Shown: one piece after another, positions 1 through 6,877 of the stretch | Position numbering within the stretch: position 1 is the first letter of the stretch | Layout of the letters: every line of letters starts with the position of its first letter | From: JBEGHD01 sp049334165 | Lineage (GTDB): Bacteria; Bacteroidota; Bacteroidia; Flavobacteriales_D; Sanyastnellaceae | Length of the DNA: 64,000 nt | Assembly (NCBI GenBank): GCA_049334165.1 | Contig: JBEGHD010000006.1 | Direction: 5' to 3' (one strand) | Position numbers and translations under genes: made by a program | The notes under the pieces: model-generated | The model's input: the letters and a program-made list of their open reading frames with translations, nothing else | Databases searched by the model: none | Told to the model about the DNA's origin: nothing

Positions 1-287
1 TCTCCCATCTTTTCTAGTGAGTCTACATCACTGAGACCGATCACGTTAAACCAGGTTTTTCGATCCGATTTTTTCAGCGACAGACATTCCTCCACTGTCG
101 AAGATCCGTCTTCTTCGATGTGGCCTTCGCTGTAACTCATGGTTTGGATGGTAAGCGGCTTAACCGGTTCGGTACCCTGATAAATGAGGGTTCCCGGGGG
201 CATTCCGGTTTTATTGATCCTTTTCTTTTTGGCCTTGCGGTTCCTCAGAGGAATCTTCTTTGGAACTCTAAGTTTTCTTGCTGCCAT
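1..287 (-). CDS. corA: CorA-family magnesium/cobalt transporter, N-terminal part (cut by window edge)
   Basis: Only the first 95 residues are visible; the gene runs off the left edge. The start ATG at 287-285 is fixed by an in-frame TAA directly before it. The visible part has a very basic N-terminus (about residues 4-26), then PGTLIYQG near residue 31 and a TWFNVIGLSD stretch near residue 80. This is the pattern of the cytoplasmic N-terminal domain of CorA-type divalent-metal channels (family knowledge). The membrane segments and the GMN signature lie outside the window, so transport cannot be confirmed here. It follows the secreted propeller gene after a 31 bp gap on the same strand and may be cotranscribed with it. 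Confidence 0.85.
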   Translation of the reverse strand, partial: MAARKLRVPKKIPLRNRKAKKKRINKTGMPPGTLIYQGTEPVKPLTIQTMSYSEGHIEEDGSSTVEECLSLKKSDRKTWFNVIGLSDVDSLEKMG

Positions 288-318
288 TTAGCGAATAGTC
301 ATTTTTTCATTCTGCAAC

Positions 319-3105
319 TTAGCGGTAAATAACCTTACCACTTTTTTGGCTGTTGCCAACTTGCAATTTGTAAAAGTAAACTCCTTTTTCCACGTCTTTA
401 GGCGACCATCTGAGGTTGTGTTTGCCAGCCTCTTCATTTCTGTCGGTTACCGTGGCAACTTTTCTTCCGTTGAGGTCGAAGATTTCCAGTTTTGTATTTC
501 CGGCTGTAGCCGATTCGTATTCAAAGTTGATGAATTCGGTAAATGGATTTGGGTACGCCTGAGCCTTGGCAGCAAAAGGCTGGCTCTCGTTTACTCCGAT
601 CGTTGGCACGGGATCGGTTGTGGAAGTGAAAATCCCATTGGCGTGAGTTCCAATGGCAATAGCACCGTCCCACGGTCGACTGTCGATCATGTTCACTACA
701 ATGTTTCCGATGGTCTCCGGACCTTCCTGAACCCAGGTCGTATTTGCACCATCGAGATTATCGGTAGAGAAAAGACCAATGCTGGTTGCAGCAAAATAAG
801 TTTGAGGTTCAGTAGGATATATTTCTACCCAGTAAACAGCAGGGCCGGCACCAGTTCCATCTGGGTTTTCTTCCAGATTTCCGCTCACATCTATAAAAGT
901 TTCACCTCCATCAGTCGAGTGAAAAATTGACGGTACGTTGTAGTTCGAAACGCAAGCAATCACTTCATCCGCATCCAGGGGATTAGCCTGAATGGCGCTC
1001 ACCCACGAGTTTGGCGGGAAAGGCTCATTGTCCAGTTCTACCTGTTCATCATTTTCCGAGTCAAACTGATTCTCGAGCTTCCACACTCCTCCGGCATTAG
1101 TTCCGTAGTAAATAGTTGAGTTTTGCACCTTCGGAATATCCAACGATGTGATTCTTCCAGAACCAAATGGAAGCTGGCTTTCCGAAAGCTGATTCCAGTA
1201 ATCGTTATCAATCGCTTCTACGTAGTTGTTTGTAACTTCGATTTCGCTCACATTATCCATTCTCCAGATAGCTCTGTTTGCTACCAGGTAGAGGTGGTTG
1301 TTAGTTTGGGGATCGAGCATAAGTGGGTTGATAAAAAGCATCGAAGGAGAAATCTGTGGATCGATCCTTTCTGTACCTACAAGGTTTCCATTTTCATCGA
1401 GTTCTTTTTTGTAGATCCTCCCGCGCTGACTGCTGGAGATCACGAAGTCTCTGCCTTCGGGAATGGCACAAAAAGAACCGTCATCAGCATGTACTTCTTT
1501 CCAGTCCTGGTCCACCATCATGGAGTTTGTAATCCAGGTTCCATTGTCCTGCATTCCGCCCATAACAAAATCTGAAGTGGCGATTCCTCTCTCCAGAGCC
1601 ACGGTGTAGAATTGGGTAGTCACGTAGCCATTGTTTAGGCTCGTCCAGCTCACCGAGTCTGCCATGGCATCGTCAGTTCGATAAACTCCACCATCGTTAG
1701 CCGAGTACATCACGTCAGGGTTGGATTGTAAAAAGACCATGCGATGCTGATCGCTGTGGTGGTTGGGATAGGAGTAATCGATTGGGTTTGCTTCGTTACA
1801 ACGATATCCGCCAATCCATTCGGTGTTATCCGGTGAAGTAAATCCATCGGTGCTTCTGAAAATATTTCTTCCGCCAATGTAGAGCACATCTTCCTCCGTG
1901 GGGTGATGAGTCATGCATAGGTCAAAGGAGCTCTGAGAGCCGAACGTTCCGAAATCGAAGTCGCTTCCGATATTCAAAATACAGGCTTCTTGTGGTAAAT
2001 TGGCTGACAGGTTTTCCCAGGTTCCGTCTTCACCAGATCCATCGCCTGTCAGATATGTGTACTTTCTTAGGTTGTGGTTAATCGAGTTTTCTGTTGACGG
2101 ACCTTCCCACAAAAAGTAAACTTCATTCTCATCTTGCGGATTGTAAGCCATCACAGCTCTTCGGTAGCTCACAAAATTGTTTTCAGAAATGTCTACCCAG
2201 TTAATTCCGTCTTCGCTTCGAAAAAACCCAGAGCCATTGCCTTCATCAGAAATGGTGGCATAAAAAACACCTGCTGGCGTAATCATCACATCAGTAAAAA
2301 TCGAAGGCGATTCGTTGAAGCCAAGTACCTGAGTCCAGGTGTCTCCGCCATCTTCACTTCGGATGATTCCGTTAAAAACCGCTGCCAAAACCACATCGTT
2401 TTCGTTGTCGGTGTGATCGATAACCATGTTCCAAACAAAGTCGTAGCTACCATTTTCCAATGTCGACTGAGGCGTGTTAGAACTGGTAGAAAGGAGCGGG
2501 CTCCAGGTAGCTCCACCATCAGTTGATTTAAAAATGCCGTCACCACTCATTGGTGAGCTAAAACTCGAAGGACTCACTACGCTGTAAAATTCTTCTCCGG
2601 TTCCGTAGTACCAGGTATCTTCCTGTCCAGGGCGGGTGTCTTGAACCACGCAGCTAACGGAGTGGATGTCGCCCGGTGAAGTCACTTTTTCAAAGCTTTC
2701 GCCACCATCGGTAGAGCGCCACATTCCGCCAGTCACACCACCGGCCAGCATTACTTCTTCATTGGTGATGTCTATGGCCAGCGCTCTTGTTCGCCCCCCT
2801 TTGTTATTTGGTCCGCGAGAAATCCACGACAAGCTGGAGCTTCGCCCCTCGGCTCTTTTGGGCAATCGGCTAGCAAAGGCCAATTCACGTGCTCTAATGT
2901 TTTCAGGAATTTTTCCAGTAGCTGGGTCTTTCAATCGTTCCAGCTCAAAGGCCTTTCTACTGTGTGGGTTGCTCAACTGTCCCTCGGTCATTGCTCCGTT
3001 GGGGTCGGTGGGACTTTGTGAATTGTCGTTTTCTTGCAAAAGAATGAATGTGCCTGTAGCCAGAGCAGCTACAAAAAGCAGGGAGAGTACAGTTCGTTTC
3101 ATCAT
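319..3105 (-). CDS. Secreted BNR/sortilin-type beta-propeller protein with T9SS sorting domain
   Basis: About 928 residues. An upstream in-frame ATG exists at 3177, but the start at 3105 (or the adjacent ATG at 3102) puts a normal signal peptide (MMKRTVLSLLFVAALATG) at the N-terminus. The body carries repeated Asp-box motifs such as RSTDGGESF, KSTDGGATW, RSEDGGDTW and HSTDGGETF, as in VPS10/sortilin or BNR beta-propellers. The last ~80 residues form a T9SS type A C-terminal domain (AYPNPFTEFINF, then GVYFYKLQ, ending KVIYR). The protein is therefore expected to be exported by the Sec pathway and attached to or released from the cell surface through type 9 secretion. No catalytic motif is evident; the propeller could bind protein or glycan. 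A hydrolase role such as sialidase is not supported by any other motif I can see. Confidence 0.85.
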   Translation of the reverse strand: MMKRTVLSLLFVAALATGTFILLQENDNSQSPTDPNGAMTEGQLSNPHSRKAFELERLKDPATGKIPENIRARELAFASRLPKRAEGRSSSLSWISRGPNNKGGRTRALAIDITNEEVMLAGGVTGGMWRSTDGGESFEKVTSPGDIHSVSCVVQDTRPGQEDTWYYGTGEEFYSVVSPSSFSSPMSGDGIFKSTDGGATWSPLLSTSSNTPQSTLENGSYDFVWNMVIDHTDNENDVVLAAVFNGIIRSEDGGDTWTQVLGFNESPSIFTDVMITPAGVFYATISDEGNGSGFFRSEDGINWVDISENNFVSYRRAVMAYNPQDENEVYFLWEGPSTENSINHNLRKYTYLTGDGSGEDGTWENLSANLPQEACILNIGSDFDFGTFGSQSSFDLCMTHHPTEEDVLYIGGRNIFRSTDGFTSPDNTEWIGGYRCNEANPIDYSYPNHHSDQHRMVFLQSNPDVMYSANDGGVYRTDDAMADSVSWTSLNNGYVTTQFYTVALERGIATSDFVMGGMQDNGTWITNSMMVDQDWKEVHADDGSFCAIPEGRDFVISSSQRGRIYKKELDENGNLVGTERIDPQISPSMLFINPLMLDPQTNNHLYLVANRAIWRMDNVSEIEVTNNYVEAIDNDYWNQLSESQLPFGSGRITSLDIPKVQNSTIYYGTNAGGVWKLENQFDSENDEQVELDNEPFPPNSWVSAIQANPLDADEVIACVSNYNVPSIFHSTDGGETFIDVSGNLEENPDGTGAGPAVYWVEIYPTEPQTYFAATSIGLFSTDNLDGANTTWVQEGPETIGNIVVNMIDSRPWDGAIAIGTHANGIFTSTTDPVPTIGVNESQPFAAKAQAYPNPFTEFINFEYESATAGNTKLEIFDLNGRKVATVTDRNEEAGKHNLRWSPKDVEKGVYFYKLQVGNSQKSGKVIYR

Positions 3106-3283
3106 CGGAGGTTCTGAAGTAAATTTTTCAAAAGTCGCTTCCGAAAATACGAAAACCGCACAATCCACTTCAGTCATTTTTTTAGCACAATTGACTGTCT
3201 AAAGACTTAACAATGAAAACTATCAACAACCAGGGTTGAAATTTTCGTTCACTGAGCTCGTTAGTGAGGTCGAAAAATCCGCG

Positions 3284-3291
3284 TAAGTTTG
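3284..3291 (+). promoter_or_regulatory. Promoter -7 element TAAGTTTG
   Basis: Matches the Bacteroidota sigma-ABfr -7 consensus TAnnTTTG exactly and lies 18 bp before the ATG at 3310. No convincing -33 element is seen at 19-21 bp upstream. It argues against any start codon upstream of 3310. Confidence 0.55.
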
Positions 3292-3309
3292 GAGCGAAAA
3301 CAACAACGA

Positions 3310-4908
3310 ATGAAGCAGATCATCTTAATTGTAGCCATGTTTTTGGGAGCTTTCACACTGTCGGCTCAAAAGCAGCACTACGTTGATTTTTATGAAGACG
3401 GCCAAAAAAGTTCCGAGGGTTGGTACCTCTACGGACTCGAGCAAGGGGAATGGAAGTACTGGTATCCCAACGGGCAGCTCAAGGAAGTGGCCCACTACAA
3501 TCAGGGAGAGCTCGATGGTGAAGTGATTCGCTACTTTAAGAATGGGCAGAAAATGCACGAGGGTTGTTTTGTGAAAGGAAAACAAGACAACGCCATGAAG
3601 AGCTGGACCGAAGAAGGTCAACTGGTAGAAAAAGGTTACTTCATCCTCGGTGAAAAAGTTGGCTACTGGCACTATTTCTATGCAGATGGCGACACCATGA
3701 TGGTGGAACAATACACCGATTCGCTCATGCACCTTTGGAGTTACTTCACTCCGCAGGACAAGGAGCTTATAGAAATGGGCGATGGTACCTGGATTTCGCG
3801 CTATGAAAACGACACCATTAAAGAAAGTATCGATTACAAAAATGGCCTGAAACACGGTAAGGCAGAGATCTTTTTTGCAAATGGCGATCGACAGTTTTTA
3901 GGTGAATATTCTAAAAACAAAAAATCCGGAAACTGGAAGGAGTGGTACCGAAGCGGCACACTTTACGAAGAAATCAACTACAACGACAAAGGCGAATTTC
4001 ACGGTGAGTACAAAAAGAATTATGCCGATGGTCAAACGGAGGTTGAGGGTACTTACGAAAACGGAAAGAAGCAAGGCGTGTGGACCTGGTATTTTGAAAA
4101 TGGCCAGGAAGAAATGACTGGTGAGTTTGTGAATGACCAGCAACACGGGGAGTGGACTTTTTACTATTCCAACGGAAACATCCACTATCATGGAGAATAC
4201 CAGGAAGGAAAGATGGAAGGCTTCTGGGAGTTCAATTATTTTGAAGGGCAAAAGTGGAAAGCCGGTGATTACAAAAACGGCAAAAAACACGGTGACTGGC
4301 ACTACTGGTTTGAAGACGGCAGCGACCTTCAGGCCGGAAGGTTTGAATACGGCCTCGAAGAAGGCGAGTGGACCAGCTGGTTTGAAAACGGCCAGATGAA
4401 AGACCGCGGCTCGTACTCAGCCGGAGAGCTCGATGGCAAGTGGGAAGGTTGGTACCCATCCGGTGTGGTAAACTACCGAGGCGAGTGGGATGGCGACCTA
4501 AAAGTGGGCGACTGGGAATACTACTTCGAAAATGGACAGCTCCACGAAAAAGGATCTTACAACAGCCAGGGACAGCGACATGGCGAATGGGTGCTTTACG
4601 AGCCCAGCGGAATCAAACAGCAGGAAGGCGAATACAAAAACGGAGTGCCTCACGGTGAGTGGACCTACTACTTCCCCAACGGCTCGCCCAGGCAAATGAT
4701 CACCTACGAAGAGGGAATTCGCGAAGGCAAGTCCATCACCTACACCAGAAGGGGGCAGGTGCTCAAAGAAGCCGAGTACTCCAAAAATCGACTGGATGGT
4801 GACTTCAAACTTTACAACGAAAAAACCCGCGAACTCGAGCAGCACTTTGTCTACGAAAACGGCCAGGTGGTGAAGGTTAAAGTCGGCAAGCACTTCGATA
4901 AGCGCTAA
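3310..4908 (+). CDS. Secreted YwqK/MORN-like repeat protein
   Basis: 532 residues from ATG 3310, which opens a clean signal peptide (MKQIILIVAMFLGAFTLSAQ). A TTG further upstream overlaps the -7 promoter element, so it is not used. Almost the whole mature protein is a tandem array of ~22-25 residue units with the pattern G-x-W-x-x-[WY]-[YF]-x-[ND]-G-x, for example GEWKYWYPNGQLKE, GVWTWYFENGQEEM and GDWEYYFENGQLHE. More than a dozen copies are present. This is the MORN_2/YwqK-type repeat (often annotated 'toxin-antitoxin system YwqK family antitoxin'), but no toxin gene is adjacent, so the antitoxin label should not be taken as function. It is a single-gene transcript with its own -7 element and terminator. 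Function unknown; surface or periplasmic location is inferred from the signal peptide. Confidence 0.85.
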   Translation: MKQIILIVAMFLGAFTLSAQKQHYVDFYEDGQKSSEGWYLYGLEQGEWKYWYPNGQLKEVAHYNQGELDGEVIRYFKNGQKMHEGCFVKGKQDNAMKSWTEEGQLVEKGYFILGEKVGYWHYFYADGDTMMVEQYTDSLMHLWSYFTPQDKELIEMGDGTWISRYENDTIKESIDYKNGLKHGKAEIFFANGDRQFLGEYSKNKKSGNWKEWYRSGTLYEEINYNDKGEFHGEYKKNYADGQTEVEGTYENGKKQGVWTWYFENGQEEMTGEFVNDQQHGEWTFYYSNGNIHYHGEYQEGKMEGFWEFNYFEGQKWKAGDYKNGKKHGDWHYWFEDGSDLQAGRFEYGLEEGEWTSWFENGQMKDRGSYSAGELDGKWEGWYPSGVVNYRGEWDGDLKVGDWEYYFENGQLHEKGSYNSQGQRHGEWVLYEPSGIKQQEGEYKNGVPHGEWTYYFPNGSPRQMITYEEGIREGKSITYTRRGQVLKEAEYSKNRLDGDFKLYNEKTRELEQHFVYENGQVVKVKVGKHFDKR

Positions 4909-4925
4909 CTGAAAAAATGACTGCA

Positions 4926-4964
4926 GACAACTCCAATTTTTAAGAGGAGTCTGTCGCTTTTTTT
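4926..4964 (+). terminator. Intrinsic terminator after the repeat protein gene
   Basis: Stem GACAACTCC (4926-4934) pairs with GGAGT-c-TGTC (4946-4955, one bulged C), followed by GC and an unbroken T run to 4964. Confidence 0.75.
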
Positions 4965-5013
4965 GTCACTGCTTTTACTCAGTTGAAAAAGAGTCTGAAC
5001 AAGAATTTTTGCG

Positions 5014-5044
5014 CTTGCTAATTCCTTAAAAGGTGTTATATTTG
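5014..5044 (+). promoter_or_regulatory. Promoter of the rimP-nusA-infB operon
   Basis: CTTG (5014-5017), 19 bp spacer, TATATTTG (5037-5044). The -7 element is a full match to Bacteroidota TAnnTTTG and the spacer is ideal. Transcription should start near 5050. Confidence 0.75.
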
Positions 5045-5071
5045 CGGCAAAATTGAACAGAGAATAAGAAT

Positions 5072-5098
5072 GAGGGGATCAAATCCCCTCTTTTTTTT
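5072..5098 (+). terminator. Leader terminator/attenuator upstream of rimP
   Basis: Perfect 8 bp stem GAGGGGAT (5072-5079) / ATCCCCTC (5083-5090) with a 3 nt loop, followed by eight Ts (5091-5098). It sits between the promoter (start point near 5050) and the rimP ATG at 5113, so every operon transcript must read through it. The shape is that of an intrinsic terminator. Regulation by NusA, encoded in the operon, is an inference. Confidence 0.8.
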
Positions 5099-5112
5099 AC
5101 TGTGAAGAATCA

Positions 5113-5580
5113 ATGATCAGTAAGGAAGCAATTGAAAAATTAATAGCGGAGAAATTAGAGCCTGCCAGCCAGTTTGTGGTAGATCTTCAAGTCACCCCTA
5201 ATAATCAGATTACCGTGCTGCTGGACAGCGACACCAGCACGAGTATAGAAGATTGCATTGCCATTAGCCGACACATTGAATCGAACCTGGACCGAGAGCA
5301 GGAGGACTTTGAACTCAAAGTGTCTTCTCCCGGCCTCGACCAACCCCTGAAAGTATTGAGGCAGTATCGCAAAAACATCGGCCGCCAGGTTGTTGTAAAA
5401 ACCGAAGACGAGCAAAAGATTCAGGGAGAGCTCAAAGCTGTGGACGAAAATCTGATCACTGTTGAGACCAGAACTAAGGAACGCATAGAAGGCCGCAAGG
5501 CTAAAAGATGGGTGGAGCGTCAGCACGAAATCCCATTTGAAAATATAAAGGAAACAAAAGTTGTTATTTCGTTTAAATAA
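5113..5580 (+). CDS. rimP: Ribosome maturation factor RimP
   Basis: 155 residues, the usual length for the family. RimP binds the 30S subunit and assists its late maturation. The sequence has the N-terminal alpha/beta domain with the VLLDSDTSTSIEDC and ISRHIESNLD stretches, the conserved LKVSSPGLDQPL segment near residue 74, and a small C-terminal SH3-like domain with the FENIKETKVV end. It is the first gene of the rimP-nusA-infB operon, which is conserved across bacteria; nusA follows after 6 bp. It lies downstream of a strong promoter and a leader terminator hairpin, so its expression probably depends on read-through. Confidence 0.95.
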   Translation: MISKEAIEKLIAEKLEPASQFVVDLQVTPNNQITVLLDSDTSTSIEDCIAISRHIESNLDREQEDFELKVSSPGLDQPLKVLRQYRKNIGRQVVVKTEDEQKIQGELKAVDENLITVETRTKERIEGRKAKRWVERQHEIPFENIKETKVVISFK

Positions 5581-5586
5581 ATTGAC

Positions 5587-6822
5587 ATGGAAGGTCTAAA
5601 TCTCGTAGAGTCGTTCTCGGAGTTTAAAGAACTCAAAAGCATCGACCGCGAAACGATGATGCGCATTTTGGAAGACGTTTTCCGCGCAATGATCATCAAG
5701 AAATACGGAAGTGATGAAAACTTCGACTTTATCATCAACATCGATAAAGGTGACCTCGAAATTTGGAGGAACCGAGAGATTGTTCCCGATGGTGAGGTAG
5801 AAGATGAAAACCTCGAGATTGCACTTTCAGAAGCGCAAAAGATTGAGGAGGATTTCGAAGTTGGAGAGGAAGCTTCTGAGGAAATTACACTTAATGACTT
5901 TGGTCGCAGAAACATTTTGTCTTTGCGCCAAAACCTCGTTTCGCGTATTCTCGATCTCGAAAAAGATCATATCTACCAGAAGTACAAGGAACGCGTGGGT
6001 GAAATCATCACCGGTGAGGTTTACCAAATTTGGAAACGCGAAATGCTCATCATCGATGATGAAGACAACGAGCTCATCCTCCCGAGAGATCAGCAAATTC
6101 CTTCCGACTTTTTCAAAAAAGGCGACACGGTGAGAGCCGTAGTTGCCAAAGTGGATATGCGAAACAACAACCCGCAAATCTACCTTTCGCGCACAGCTCC
6201 TGAATTCCTCGAAAGACTTTTCGAACAGGAAGTGCCAGAAGTTTTTGATGGACTTATCACCATCAAGAAGATTGTCAGAGAACCAGGCGAAAGAGCCAAA
6301 GTTGCTGTAGAGTCTTACGATGACAGAGTAGATCCGGTAGGAGCCTGCGTGGGTATGAAAGGAGCCCGCATCCACAGCATTGTGAGAGAATTGAAAAACG
6401 AAAATATCGATGTCATCAACTGGACTTCCAATAATCAGTTGCTGATATCACGAGCTTTGAGCCCGGCAAAGATTTCTTCCATCACACTCGATGAAGAAAA
6501 CATGAAGGCCGATGTGTTCCTCCGCCCCGATCAGGTTTCACTTGCAATCGGCAAAGGTGGGCACAACATTAAGCTCGCTAGCAAGCTCACGGAGTTTGAG
6601 ATTGACGTGTACCGCGAAAGCGATGCGGAAATTGACGATGTCGATTTGGAAGAGTTTGCAGATGAAATTGACAGCTGGATTATCGATGAGCTAAAAGCCA
6701 TTGGTTGCGACACCGCTCGTAGCGTCCTCGAGCTGGACGAAAACGACCTCGTTTCGCGTACCGATCTCGAGCTCGAAACCGTTCAGGCGGTATTGAATAT
6801 CCTGAGAGAAGAGTTGGAATAA
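5587..6822 (+). CDS. nusA: Transcription termination/antitermination factor NusA
   Basis: 411 residues. Domains in order: N-terminal RNA-polymerase-binding domain (about 1-125), S1 domain (about 130-200, GEIITGEVYQIW), KH1 (about 230-300, with VGACVGMKGARIHSI) and KH2 (about 300-350, with SLAIGKGGHNIKLAS), followed by a short helical tail. It lacks the long duplicated acidic repeats of the enterobacterial protein, as is normal for Bacteroidota. NusA modulates pausing and intrinsic termination, so the terminator hairpin in the operon leader makes autoregulation plausible (inference). infB follows 55 bp downstream. Confidence 0.96.
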   Translation: MEGLNLVESFSEFKELKSIDRETMMRILEDVFRAMIIKKYGSDENFDFIINIDKGDLEIWRNREIVPDGEVEDENLEIALSEAQKIEEDFEVGEEASEEITLNDFGRRNILSLRQNLVSRILDLEKDHIYQKYKERVGEIITGEVYQIWKREMLIIDDEDNELILPRDQQIPSDFFKKGDTVRAVVAKVDMRNNNPQIYLSRTAPEFLERLFEQEVPEVFDGLITIKKIVREPGERAKVAVESYDDRVDPVGACVGMKGARIHSIVRELKNENIDVINWTSNNQLLISRALSPAKISSITLDEENMKADVFLRPDQVSLAIGKGGHNIKLASKLTEFEIDVYRESDAEIDDVDLEEFADEIDSWIIDELKAIGCDTARSVLELDENDLVSRTDLELETVQAVLNILREELE

Positions 6823-6877
6823 GATTATTGATATATTTAGCGCAAGCTCAGAAAACAACTTTAGAGAGAAACACTGT

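Noticed and set aside
120..332. 70-codon plus-strand frame at the left edge
   Set aside because: It is antisense to the CorA start, which has clear family sequence.
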